NCBI RefSeq assembly: GCF_007829885.1
Contig: NZ_VIWW01000001.1
Location: 4,464,001-4,528,000 of the forward strand
Source of the DNA: Streptomyces brevispora
Lineage (GTDB): Bacteria > Actinomycetota > Actinomycetes > Streptomycetales > Streptomycetaceae
Length of the DNA stretch: 64,000 nt
Reading direction: 5' to 3'
Shown here piece by piece: positions 16,720 through 24,612 of the stretch; the stretch's first letter is position 1, and each line of letters opens with the position of its first letter. The notes below the pieces were generated by a model, which searched no databases, was not told where the DNA came from, and saw only the letters and a program-made list of their open reading frames with translations. The position numbers and the translations under genes were made by a program.

Positions 16720-17592
16720 ATGCCCCCGGCGCCCGCGGCAGCGGCCGGGGCGGTGAAGTTGCGGCATCTCCAGGAGGTCAGCCACTTCGCTGTCCACGGA
16801 GTGCTGACGCGCGGCGCGCGGGCCGGCAACGTGCTGTGCGAAGCGGCCGTCCACGTTCCGCTGGGCTTCGCATCCGTCCCGCTCCGCCGCCGACGGCATG
16901 TACGGGAACACCACCCCAACGCGACCGTTGCCGGCGCCGACCCCAACCTCCGGGAGTTGCACGAGGCCGGCCTTCGCGCCGGGGTCACCGGAGCAGGCTT
17001 CCTTCGCGCCCTGCTCTTCCCGCTCACCCCCACAGGTATCGCTGCCACGGTGCGGGGTATCGCGGACAACGTCCTCAACGGCACGCGGCGTTGGTGGCGT
17101 GTGGCCGGCTTCGTCGCCGTACCGGCGGCGATCATGGCAGCGGGAGGCTGGCAGGCGGCACTGTTCGGGTACGCCGTACCCCGCCTGCTGCTGTACCCAC
17201 AGCTCGCCTGGATGTCCCTGCTCGTCGAACACCGCTGGTGGGACGCCGAACCCGTGCCGGGACCGCCCGCAGTGGTCGAAGCAGCCCGGTGCCTGCGCCT
17301 GTATCCGGACAACGCGGCCTCGGCACTGCTGGCACGCGGCACCTGGCTGCCGTACGGCGACCTCTACCACTACGCGCACTCCGCGCATCCTGCCGTGCGC
17401 TGGAACTACCTGCCGGTCCTGGAACAGAACATCCTCGGCACCCCTGCGTACACCCCAGCTGCGCTGATGCTCGGCGACGATGCGGTCGTACGCCGTCACT
17501 TCCGGGCGCTCATGACGCGCCGTGAGGCAGCGAGCGGTGCAGCTGAGGGCGCCGCAGCGCGTGGCGGTTCCAGGGTCAGACCAGCTCGCTGA
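16720..17592 (+). CDS. Fatty acid desaturase-like protein, apparently 5'-truncated
   Basis: A 290-residue protein with desaturase-type histidine boxes: His-Phe-Ala-Val-His at 22-26, His-Val-Arg-Glu-His-His at 60-65, and His-Tyr-Ala-His-Ser-Ala-His at 217-223. Two hydrophobic stretches lie at about 126-143 and 150-168. Membrane desaturases normally have one or two transmembrane segments before the first box, whereas here only about 20 residues (Ala/Pro-rich) precede it, directly after a tandem repeat array. I infer loss of the 5' end; the gene may be inactive. No clear ribosome-binding site lies before the ATG at 16720. The 3' end overlaps the convergent DUF397 gene by 17 bases. Confidence 0.6.
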   Translation: MPPAPAAAAGAVKLRHLQEVSHFAVHGVLTRGARAGNVLCEAAVHVPLGFASVPLRRRRHVREHHPNATVAGADPNLRELHEAGLRAGVTGAGFLRALLFPLTPTGIAATVRGIADNVLNGTRRWWRVAGFVAVPAAIMAAGGWQAALFGYAVPRLLLYPQLAWMSLLVEHRWWDAEPVPGPPAVVEAARCLRLYPDNAASALLARGTWLPYGDLYHYAHSAHPAVRWNYLPVLEQNILGTPAYTPAALMLGDDAVVRRHFRALMTRREAASGAAEGAAARGGSRVRPAR

Positions 17593-17779
17593 CGAACGCG
17601 TGCCAGGCGTCGTGGCCGAAGGTGATGACGGGGCCGGTGGGGCGCTTGCTGTCGCGGACGGGGACGAGAAGGGGGAGGTTGTGGGCGACCTCGACGCACT
17701 CGTTATTTCCGCCGCTGTACGTGCTTGTGCGCCACCTTGCGCCCGACAGGTCCGGCGTTCTGTGGTGTGCGCTGTTCAT
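17576..17779 (-). CDS. DUF397 family protein
   Basis: A 67-residue DUF397 protein. Signature blocks are Trp-Arg-Thr-Ser-Thr-Tyr-Ser-Gly-Gly-Asn-Asn-Glu-Cys-Val-Glu-Val-Ala and Val-Arg-Asp-Ser-Lys-Arg-Pro-x-Gly-Pro. These small proteins are very numerous in Streptomyces and are normally encoded just after a helix-turn-helix (XRE/DUF5753) gene, as BldB-like or WhiJ-associated partners. Here the ATG still overlaps the stop of such a gene by four bases, but that upstream gene is a decayed remnant. The frame is intact with all conserved residues, so this member is now effectively an orphan. Confidence 0.85.
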   Translation of the reverse strand: MNSAHHRTPDLSGARWRTSTYSGGNNECVEVAHNLPLLVPVRDSKRPTGPVITFGHDAWHAFVSELV

Positions 17780-17930
17780 GCTTGATGCTCCTTGGCCCGG
17801 CGATGGATGGCAGCACGGGACTCGGTCGGCGAGAGCGCTGACGTGCGCGCGGCGTCGAACAGGTTTCTTGGTAGCGAGACACGTCCGTTTCCCGCTCCAG
17901 CCACATGGAACCGGAAAAAGGCAGCAGTCC
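17776..17930 (-). pseudogene. Remnant of an XRE-family (DUF5753-type) regulator C-terminus
   Basis: Only the last 40-50 codons can be recognised, split between frames. One frame reads Ser-Met-Trp-Leu-Glu-Arg-Glu-Thr-Asp-Val-Ser-Arg-Tyr (from about 17909). A shifted frame then reads Leu-Phe-Asp-Ala-Ala-Arg-Thr-Ser-Ala-Leu-Ser-Pro-Thr-Glu-Ser and ends in TGA at 17776. This matches the C-terminal pattern of the regulators that precede DUF397 genes, including the four-base stop/start overlap with the DUF397 ATG. No helix-turn-helix domain can be found upstream, where the Imm21 gene ends at 18035. The reading depends on one frameshift near 17870; a sequencing error there is possible, but the missing N-terminus is not explained by it. 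Confidence 0.6.
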
Positions 17931-18034
17931 TGGTCGGCGTCGGCCGCTTCCGCGTACCGCAATGACTCCAAGGCGTGGGAGGAACCCGCGGTCAAGGCTG
18001 CCGTCGGCAGGACCGACCCAAACTCCTGCCCGTT

Positions 18035-18589
18035 TCAAGATTCGATGGGCAGGAGCTGGACCAGGCCGACCCAGTTCTCCTCGTCCGCCTGGGTGTGGGT
18101 GGCGCGGACCCTCCAGCGGCCGGCGGGCAGTGGGACCGATGCCCGGGCGGGCTTACCACCGCCGGGATACCCGATGTCCAGCTCGGCGCCTGCTTCGGCG
18201 GAGTCCATGAGCGTGGCCGGACCGTCCGACGCCCATGTGCCGCACTCCTCCCACTCCGTGGCCGCAGCTACGAGCACAGCCCTGGCCGCAGCCTTCAGGC
18301 CGGCTTCGGAGTCGGCGGCGAGCCACCGCAGGAAGGTTCGATGCTCGGGTAGGAAACAGCTGGTGGCGGGCTCGTCCGCCAGCACCAGTGCCTGCGCACC
18401 GCTGTCCCCGACGGCGATCACGCCGGCCAGGTCATCCACGGCACAGGCCCGGTCGTAGTCGTCCGGAGTGAGGGCGTCCCCCGCCAGGACCCCGGTCTCC
18501 GCGCTCCCGCGCCATGCAGTCAACGCGGAGACGGGGACGATGATCAACGGCCCGCCCATCGACTCGACCCAAACAGGAGGGATGCTCAT
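18035..18589 (-). CDS. Imm21-like immunity family protein
   Basis: A 184-residue protein matching what I recall of the Imm21 immunity family: an N-terminal Gly-Gly-Pro-Leu-Ile-Ile-Val-Pro, then Asp-Tyr-Asp-Arg-Ala-Cys near 54, Phe-Leu-Pro-Glu-His near 88, and Ala-Thr-Glu-Trp-Glu-Glu-Cys near 121. Imm proteins neutralise toxins of polymorphic secreted systems, but no toxin, ESX/T7SS or polymorphic-toxin gene is in this window. It is thus an orphan immunity gene, or one with a different role. The ATG at 18589 lacks a strong ribosome-binding site; longer in-frame starts exist but add only low-complexity sequence. Confidence 0.7.
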   Translation of the reverse strand: MSIPPVWVESMGGPLIIVPVSALTAWRGSAETGVLAGDALTPDDYDRACAVDDLAGVIAVGDSGAQALVLADEPATSCFLPEHRTFLRWLAADSEAGLKAAARAVLVAAATEWEECGTWASDGPATLMDSAEAGAELDIGYPGGGKPARASVPLPAGRWRVRATHTQADEENWVGLVQLLPIES

Positions 18590-18777
18590 GCCGTCAGTGT
18601 GCCCGCGCCCGCTGACAAGGCCCGAGCGTTCCGTTCCGTGCGCGATTGCGTTCTGCACGGTGTCCGTACTGCGGAGGCGCGTTCGCGCGGGCAGTCTGTC
18701 GGGGCGCCGCCTCGGCCTCGGAAGGCCGCCGCACGGGATGAGCCTGTCATGAGCTCGTTGAAGGGCGAGCGGGCATG

Positions 18778-18819
18778 AAAAAGACCCTCCGTTCAACGTT
18801 TCCGCTGATCAGAGGGTCT
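18778..18819 (-). terminator. Rho-independent terminator of tRNA-Arg
   Basis: On the minus strand an 8-bp perfect stem (AGACCCTC at 18782-18789 with GAGGGTCT at 18812-18819) closes a 22-base loop and is followed by five T residues (18782-18778). It lies 20 bases beyond the tRNA 3' end and also shields the Imm21 gene. Confidence 0.8.
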
Positions 18820-18839
18820 ATTCGGCACCTTTTGCAAGG

Positions 18840-18911
18840 TGCCCCCGGCAGGATTCGAACCTGCGCTCCCGGCTCCGGAGGCCGATGCTCTATCCCCTGA
18901 GCTACGGGGGC
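18840..18911 (-). tRNA. tRNA-Arg (anticodon CCG)
   Basis: A 72-nucleotide cloverleaf on the minus strand. The acceptor stem GCCCCCG pairs with CGGGGGC, the D-loop begins TAGCTCAGGGGATAGAGC, and the T-arm has GGTTCGAATCC. The anticodon loop CTCCGGA places CCG at positions 34-36, decoding CGG, a common codon here. The 3' CCA is not encoded. I found no duplicated 3' end in the window that would mark an integrated element. Confidence 0.95.
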
Positions 18912-19118
18912 GTATCGCCGTGCTGCTCTGCGACGGGTGAAACACTACCAGCTTCCGCCCGGTGCCCGTGAACAGGTATTTCCGTACGGCCGGCCGGGTG
19001 CCTCAAGCACTCCCAGGCCCGTCGCACACACATCCGGCCAACCTTCGGCACCATCCGTCCGGGGACGGAAGTGGGCAAAACCCGGACGCAGCCACTCCGG
19101 CCCGCCTACTCTCGAAGG

Positions 19119-19553
19119 GTGTCAGGGGCGTCCGGCCGCGTGCTTGTTGTCGACGACAACAAGGTCATCCGGCAGTTGATCAGGGTCAATCTCGAGCTTG
19201 AGGGCTTTGAGGTCGTGACTGCGGCCGATGGTGTCGAGTGTCTGGATCTGGTGCATCGGGTCAGTCCCGATGTGATCACGCTCGATGTCGTCATGCCCCG
19301 GCTGGACGGTCTACAGACCGCCACCAGACTGCGTTCCGATCCGCGCACCAGACATCTGCCGGTGGCGATCATCAGCGCGTGCACTCCGTACGAGGTCGAC
19401 AACGGCGTCGCCGCGGGAGTCGACGCCTTCCTTGCCAAGCCCTTCGAACCGAGCGAGCTGGTGCGGGTCGTGCGGCAGTTGATGGAGCGTGGCCGGCCTC
19501 CTGTACTCGACGGCAGGCAGGGTGCCGGGCGGGCGGAGACCGCCGCCGGCTGA
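19119..19553 (+). CDS. Single-domain response regulator (receiver only)
   Basis: A 144-residue CheY-like protein: acidic pair Asp12-Asp13, phosphoacceptor Asp56 in Thr-Leu-Asp-Val-Val-Met-Pro, Ser86 at the switch Ser/Thr position, and Lys107 in Ala-Lys-Pro-Phe. There is no DNA-binding or enzymatic output domain, so it must act through protein contacts. No histidine kinase gene adjoins. The GTG at 19119 gives the normal N-terminus, though its ribosome-binding site is poor; a GTG at 19071 would add 16 residues. The gene lies 55 bases before nrtL and may be co-transcribed with it and lysA. Confidence 0.85.
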   Translation: MSGASGRVLVVDDNKVIRQLIRVNLELEGFEVVTAADGVECLDLVHRVSPDVITLDVVMPRLDGLQTATRLRSDPRTRHLPVAIISACTPYEVDNGVAAGVDAFLAKPFEPSELVRVVRQLMERGRPPVLDGRQGAGRAETAAG

Positions 19554-19608
19554 CCGCATGGCGAAACCGGTTCGCGAAACGCCCCCCTCCCTCCCATACG
19601 CTTGCCCC

Positions 19609-20691
19609 GTGACCCCCGCTGATCTCTCCACGACCGTGCTGCGCGCCGTGCGCCGCGCGGTCGACGAGGACGCTCTCCACGCGCCCGTGCCCGCGCGCGT
19701 GCGAGTGGAGAGGACCAGGCCGGGCGGCCGCGGCGACTACGCCAGCGCCGTCGCCCTCCAGCTGGCCGGGCCCGCCGCACTGCCCGCGCGGGAGGTGGCC
19801 GAGATCCTGCGGGAGCGGATGGCCGGGGCGCCCGGGATCGGGCAGGTCGAGATCACCGGCCCCGGCTTCCTGAACTTCACCCTCGACGCCACGGCCGACG
19901 CCGCCGCGCACCACGCGCTCCTGCACCGGGTACGGGAGCAGGGCCCGCGGTACGGATACGGCGACGCGCTCGCCGGGACCCCGCTGCAATTCAGCCACGC
20001 CCGCGAGGTCCGGGCCGCCGTCACCGCCGACGCGGTGCGCCGGCTCGTACGGTCGCAGGGCGCCCCCGTACGCATCAGCTGCGACGAGGAGCCCGACCCG
20101 GACTGGACGCGTCTCGGGGTCACCGTCGACGCCCAAGGACGGCCCCCCGCACCCCTGACGGTGGTACGCCCGGTCCCGGCCGGGGCCACCGCCGGCGAGC
20201 TGCTCGAACGGCTCGGGCCCGACGCCACCCGCTGGGGACTGCTCCGGCCGGCCGGACACGACCACGCCCCGCTCGGCGACGGCCTTCTCGTCCAGGGCGA
20301 GGGCAACCCGCTGTTCCTGGTCCGCTACGCCCACTCCCGCACCCACGCGCTCAGCCGCGGCGCGGCCCTGCTCGGGTTCACGGGCGACCCCGGCAACGAC
20401 ACCGGCGGCCCGGCGGGGCCCGAGGCGCTCGCGCTCCTCGCCGTCATCGCCGACCACCCCGCCGTCCTCGCCGCCGCCGCACACCACCGCGCACCCGACC
20501 GGCTCGCCCGCCACCTCGAAGCGGTCGCGCAGGCGTTCCTCGACTTCCACGACGCCGCGTCGCCGCTCCCCGTCGGGGACGAGAAACCCTCGGCCGCCCA
20601 CCGCACCCGGCTCGCCCTTGCCGAAGCCGCCGGAACGGTGCTCGCAGGCGGCCTGTCCCTGCTCGGTATCAGCGCGCCCCAACACCTCTGA
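19609..20691 (+). CDS. nrtL: ArgRS-related anticodon-binding protein NrtL
   Basis: A 360-residue paralogue of arginyl-tRNA synthetase that lacks the catalytic core. The N-terminal additional domain is recognisable (Gly-Asp-Tyr-Ala-Ser-Ala-Val-Ala-Leu-Gln-Leu near 40-50 and Ile-Thr-Gly-Pro-Gly-Phe-Leu-Asn-Phe near 82-90). The C-terminal DALR anticodon-binding domain spans about 250-360. Where ArgRS has its HIGH-type motif there is only Phe-Ser-His-Ala-Arg-Glu near 128, and no KMSKS-like loop is seen. ArgRS is usually 550-590 residues, so more than 200 catalytic residues are missing. It cannot charge tRNA by itself. Position directly upstream of lysA is like that of argS in several actinobacteria. 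Function unknown. Confidence 0.85.
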   Translation: MTPADLSTTVLRAVRRAVDEDALHAPVPARVRVERTRPGGRGDYASAVALQLAGPAALPAREVAEILRERMAGAPGIGQVEITGPGFLNFTLDATADAAAHHALLHRVREQGPRYGYGDALAGTPLQFSHAREVRAAVTADAVRRLVRSQGAPVRISCDEEPDPDWTRLGVTVDAQGRPPAPLTVVRPVPAGATAGELLERLGPDATRWGLLRPAGHDHAPLGDGLLVQGEGNPLFLVRYAHSRTHALSRGAALLGFTGDPGNDTGGPAGPEALALLAVIADHPAVLAAAAHHRAPDRLARHLEAVAQAFLDFHDAASPLPVGDEKPSAAHRTRLALAEAAGTVLAGGLSLLGISAPQHL

Positions 20692-20717
20692 GAGACCCGA
20701 GAGAGCAGAGCAACACG

Positions 20718-22109
20718 ATGAGCCGATCCGCACACCCCGCCGGTCCCCGTCACGCCGACGTCATGACGGAGGGCCACTACACCGCCCCGGCCGAGGACCT
20801 CAACGTCCTCGACGAGAAGGTCTGGTCCCGCACCGTCACCCGGGACGAACACGGCGCACTGACCGTCGGCGGGATCGAAGTCGCCCGGCTGGCCGAGGAG
20901 TTCGGCACCCCGGCCTACTTTCTCGACGAAGCCGACTTCCGGGCCCGCTGCCGCGCCTGGTCCGACGCCTTCGGCCCCGGCGCCGACGTCTTCTATGCCG
21001 GCAAGGCCTTCCTCTCCCGCGCGATCGTGCGCTGGCTGAAGGAGGAGGGGCTCAACCTCGACGTCTGCTCCGGCGGCGAGCTGACCACCGCACTCGACGC
21101 CGGGATGCCCGCCGGGCGCATCGCCTTCCACGGAAACAACAAGACGGTCGACGAGATCGAGCGGGCCGTCACGGCCGGCGTCGGACGGATCGTGCTCGAC
21201 TCCTTCCAGGAGATCGCCCGGGTCGCGCACATCGCGCAGCGTCTCGGCCGGCGCCAGCCCGTACAGATCCGGGTGACCGTCGGCGTCGAGGCGCACACCC
21301 ACGAGTTCATCGCGACCGCGCACGAGGACCAGAAGTTCGGCATCGCGCTGGCCGGGGGACAGGCCGCCGAGGCCGTACGGCGGGCGCTCACCCTCGACGG
21401 GCTCGAACTCGTCGGCATCCACTCGCACATCGGCTCGCAGATCTTCGACATGGCCGGTTTCGAGGTCTCCGCCCGGCGCGTGGTGCAGCTCCTCGCCGAG
21501 GTGCGCGACGAGCACGGCGTCGAACTGCCCGAGATCGACCTCGGCGGCGGCCTCGGCATCGCGTACACCTCCGAGGACGACCCGCGCGAGCCGCACGAGA
21601 TCGCCAAGGCGCTCGGCGACATCGTGACCCGCGAGTGCGAGTCCGCCGGGCTCGCCACCCCTCGGATCTCCGTCGAGCCGGGCCGCGCCATCGTCGGACC
21701 GACCGCCTTCACGCTGTACGAGGTCGGCACGATCAAGCCCCTGGAGGGGCTGCGGACCTACGTCAGCGTCGACGGCGGCATGTCGGACAACATCCGCACC
21801 GCGCTGTACGACGCCGAGTACAGCGTCGCGCTCGTCTCGCGCACCTCGGATGCCGAACCGATGCTCGTCCGCGTCGTCGGAAAGCACTGCGAGAGCGGCG
21901 ACATCGTGGTCAAGGACGCCTTCCTGCCCTCGGACCTGGCCCCCGGCGACCTGATCGCCGTCCCCGCCACCGGCGCGTACTGCCGTTCCATGGCGAGCAA
22001 CTACAACCATGCCCTGCGCCCGCCCGTCGTCGCCGTGCGCGACGGGCAGGCGCGGGTCATCGTCCGGCGTGAGACGGAGGAAGATCTCCTGCGTCTCGAC
22101 GTCGGCTGA
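20718..22109 (+). CDS. lysA: Diaminopimelate decarboxylase
   Basis: A 463-residue PLP-dependent decarboxylase making L-lysine from meso-diaminopimelate, the last step of the DAP pathway. The PLP lysine is Lys96 in Tyr-Ala-Gly-Lys-Ala-Phe. The phosphate-binding Gly-Gly-Gly-Leu-Gly is near 275, Cys-Glu-Ser-Gly-Asp near 391-395, and the C-terminal Ala-Tyr-x-x-Ser-Met near 420. The N-terminal 35 residues extend the usual barrel, as in other actinobacteria. The ATG at 20718 lies 26 bases after nrtL with GAGAG upstream. It begins the aspartate-family run followed by hom-thrC-thrB. Confidence 0.97.
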   Translation: MSRSAHPAGPRHADVMTEGHYTAPAEDLNVLDEKVWSRTVTRDEHGALTVGGIEVARLAEEFGTPAYFLDEADFRARCRAWSDAFGPGADVFYAGKAFLSRAIVRWLKEEGLNLDVCSGGELTTALDAGMPAGRIAFHGNNKTVDEIERAVTAGVGRIVLDSFQEIARVAHIAQRLGRRQPVQIRVTVGVEAHTHEFIATAHEDQKFGIALAGGQAAEAVRRALTLDGLELVGIHSHIGSQIFDMAGFEVSARRVVQLLAEVRDEHGVELPEIDLGGGLGIAYTSEDDPREPHEIAKALGDIVTRECESAGLATPRISVEPGRAIVGPTAFTLYEVGTIKPLEGLRTYVSVDGGMSDNIRTALYDAEYSVALVSRTSDAEPMLVRVVGKHCESGDIVVKDAFLPSDLAPGDLIAVPATGAYCRSMASNYNHALRPPVVAVRDGQARVIVRRETEEDLLRLDVG

Positions 22110-22158
22110 CGCCGTATTTCCCGGGGTACACCCCCGGTCCCCCGAAACATCTCAGGAT

Positions 22159-22187
22159 CCGGACGGGTGGCAGGAACGCCCGTCCGG
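22159..22187 (+). terminator. Hairpin between lysA and hom
   Basis: A 9-bp perfect stem (CCGGACGGG with CCCGTCCGG) closes an 11-base loop 50 bases after the lysA stop and 47 bases before hom. No T-run follows, as is usual in Streptomyces. It is a likely lysA terminator or a partial block that lets hom be expressed separately; no leader peptide was found. Confidence 0.6.
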
Positions 22188-22233
22188 TGAGTGAGACTGG
22201 TCCATACAACAGATGTAAAGGAAACGAGGTCGG

Positions 22234-23535
22234 ATGATGCGTACGCGTCCGCTGAAGGTGGCGCTGCTGGGCTGTGGAGTGGTCGGCTCAGAGGTGGCGC
22301 GCATCATGACGACGCACGCCGACGACCTCGCCGCGCGCATCGGTGCGCCGGTGGAGCTCGCCGGTGTCGCCGTGCGCCGGCCCTCCAAGGTGCGCGAGGG
22401 CATCGACCCCGCACTGATCACCACCGATGCGACCGCCCTGGTCAAACGGGGTGACATCGACGTCGTCGTCGAGGTCATCGGTGGCATCGAGCCGGCCCGC
22501 ACGCTCATCAGGACCGCCTTCGAACACGGCGCGAGCGTCGTCTCCGCCAACAAGGCACTGCTCGCCGAGGACGGTGCGGCCCTGCACGCCGACGCCGAGC
22601 GGTACGGCAGGGACCTCTACTACGAGGCCGCCGTGGCCGGTGCCATCCCGCTCGTCCGGCCGCTGCGCGAGTCCCTCGCCGGCGACAAGGTCAACCGGGT
22701 CCTCGGCATCGTCAACGGCACCACGAACTTCATCCTCGACAAGATGGACACGAGCGGCGCCGGGTACTCCGAGGCGCTCGACGAGGCCACCGCCCTCGGA
22801 TACGCGGAGGCCGACCCGACCGCCGACGTCGAGGGCTTCGACGCCGCCGCCAAGGCCGCGATCCTCGCCGGAATCGCCTTCCACACCCGGGTGAAGATCG
22901 GCGACGTGCACCGCGAGGGCATCACCGAGGTCACCGCGGCCGACATCGCCTCCGCCCGCCGCATGGGCTGCACCGTCAAGCTCCTCGCCATCTGCGAGCG
23001 CGCCGCCGACGGCCGGTCGGTCACGGCCCGCGTGCACCCCGCGATGATCCCGCTCAGCCACCCGCTGGCGTCCGTCCGCGAGGCGTACAACGCGGTGTTC
23101 ATCGAGGCCGACGCCGCCGGGCAGCTGATGTTCTACGGCCCCGGCGCCGGTGGCGCGCCGACCGCCTCCGCGGTCCTCGGCGACCTCGTCGCGGTCTGCC
23201 GCAACAAGCTCAACGCGGCCCCCGGCCCCGGTGAGTCCGCGTACACGCGCCTGCCGGTCAGCCCCATGGGCGACGTCGTCACGCGGTACCACATCAGTCT
23301 CGACGTGGCCGACAAACCTGGCGTACTCGCCCAGGTCGCGACGGTCTTCGCCGAACAGGGCGTATCCATCGATACGGTCCGCCAGAAAGGCCGACAGGAC
23401 AGCAGCGGCGAGGCTTCGCTCGTCGTCGTCACCCACCGCGCGCCCGACGCCGCCCTCTCCGGGACCGTCGAGGCGCTGCGCAAGCTCGACACCGTACGCG
23501 GTGTCGCCAGCATCATGCGTGTTGAAGGGGAGTAA
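22234..23535 (+). CDS. hom: Homoserine dehydrogenase
   Basis: A 433-residue enzyme reducing aspartate semialdehyde to homoserine with NAD(P)H, the branch point to threonine and methionine. The Rossmann motif Gly-Cys-Gly-Val-Val-Gly is near residue 11, Asn-Gly-Thr-Thr-Asn near 160, and Asp-Pro-Thr-Ala-Asp-Val-Glu-Gly-Phe-Asp-Ala-Ala-Lys near 195-207 holds the catalytic Asp/Lys. A C-terminal ACT domain (about 350-430, Lys-Pro-Gly-Val-Leu-Ala near 358) is the usual threonine-feedback site. Two ATGs in tandem (22234 and 22237) make the exact start ambiguous. thrC follows six bases later. Confidence 0.97.
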   Translation: MMRTRPLKVALLGCGVVGSEVARIMTTHADDLAARIGAPVELAGVAVRRPSKVREGIDPALITTDATALVKRGDIDVVVEVIGGIEPARTLIRTAFEHGASVVSANKALLAEDGAALHADAERYGRDLYYEAAVAGAIPLVRPLRESLAGDKVNRVLGIVNGTTNFILDKMDTSGAGYSEALDEATALGYAEADPTADVEGFDAAAKAAILAGIAFHTRVKIGDVHREGITEVTAADIASARRMGCTVKLLAICERAADGRSVTARVHPAMIPLSHPLASVREAYNAVFIEADAAGQLMFYGPGAGGAPTASAVLGDLVAVCRNKLNAAPGPGESAYTRLPVSPMGDVVTRYHISLDVADKPGVLAQVATVFAEQGVSIDTVRQKGRQDSSGEASLVVVTHRAPDAALSGTVEALRKLDTVRGVASIMRVEGE

Positions 23536-23541
23536 GGACCC

Positions 23542-24612
23542 ATGACCACCAAGGGCACCCACCAGTGGCGCGGCATCATCGAGGAGTACCGGGACCGCCT
23601 TCCGGTCACGAGCACGACTCCGGTCGTCACACTCCGTGAGGGCGGTACGCCGCTCGTTCCCGCTCAGGTCCTCTCCGAGCGCACGGGCTGCGAGGTGCAC
23701 CTCAAGGTCGAGGGCGCCAACCCCACCGGTTCCTTCAAGGACCGCGGAATGACCATGGCGATCACCAGGGCCAAGGAGGAGGGCGCGCAGGCCGTCATCT
23801 GCGCCTCCACCGGCAACACCTCCGCCTCCGCCGCCGCGTACGCGGTCCGGGCCGGCATGGTCTGCGCCGTCCTCGTACCGCAGGGCAAGATCGCGCTCGG
23901 CAAGATGGGCCAGGCGCTCGTGCACGGCGCCAAGATCCTCCAGGTCGACGGCAACTTCGACGACTGCCTCACGCTGGCCCGTTCGCTTTCGGACAACTAC
24001 CCGGTGGCGCTGGTCAATTCGGTCAACCCGGTCCGTATCGAGGGCCAGAAGACCGCGGCCTTCGAGATCGTCGACGCGCTCGGCGACGCCCCGGACATCC
24101 ATGTCCTCCCGGTGGGCAACGCGGGCAACATCACCGCGTACTGGAAGGGCTACACCGAGTACGCCGGCGACGGCCCGGCCGCGCGCACGCCGCGGATGTG
24201 GGGCTTCCAGGCCTCCGGCTCCGCGCCCATCGTGCGCGGCGAGATCGTCAAGGACCCGTCGACCATCGCCACCGCCATCCGGATCGGCAACCCGGCCTCC
24301 TGGCAGTTCGCGCTCGACGCGCGGGACGAGTCGGGCGGTTTCATCGACGAGGTGACGGACCGACAGATCCTTTCCGCCTACCGGCTGTTGGCCTCCCAGG
24401 AGGGCGTCTTCGTGGAGCCCGCGTCGGCCGCGTCGGTCGCCGGTCTGCTCAAGGCCGCCGAAGAGGGCAAGGTCGACCCGGGTCAGCGGATCGTCTGCAC
24501 CGTCACCGGCAACGGCCTGAAGGACCCCGACTGGGCCGTCGCCGGCGCCCCCCAGCCGGTCACCGTCCCGGTCGACGCGGTCGTCGCCGCCGAGAAGCTG
24601 GGCCTCGCGTAG
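23542..24612 (+). CDS. thrC: Threonine synthase
   Basis: A 356-residue PLP enzyme converting O-phosphohomoserine to threonine. PLP lysine Lys66 lies in Asn-Pro-Thr-Gly-Ser-Phe-Lys-Asp-Arg-Gly-Met, the fold-type II signature of the short threonine synthase class. The Ser-Thr-Gly-Asn-Thr substrate loop is near 93-97, and Gly-Asn-Ala-Gly-Asn, the phosphate-binding loop, near 193. The ATG at 23542 follows AAGGA and lies six bases after hom, so the pair is one operon. The substrate is made by homoserine kinase, thrB, 422 bases downstream. Confidence 0.97.
   Translation: MTTKGTHQWRGIIEEYRDRLPVTSTTPVVTLREGGTPLVPAQVLSERTGCEVHLKVEGANPTGSFKDRGMTMAITRAKEEGAQAVICASTGNTSASAAAYAVRAGMVCAVLVPQGKIALGKMGQALVHGAKILQVDGNFDDCLTLARSLSDNYPVALVNSVNPVRIEGQKTAAFEIVDALGDAPDIHVLPVGNAGNITAYWKGYTEYAGDGPAARTPRMWGFQASGSAPIVRGEIVKDPSTIATAIRIGNPASWQFALDARDESGGFIDEVTDRQILSAYRLLASQEGVFVEPASAASVAGLLKAAEEGKVDPGQRIVCTVTGNGLKDPDWAVAGAPQPVTVPVDAVVAAEKLGLA

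Noticed and set aside
18840..18911. tRNA-Arg as an attachment site of an integrated element
   Set aside because: No integrase gene and no direct repeat of the tRNA 3' end is present in the window.
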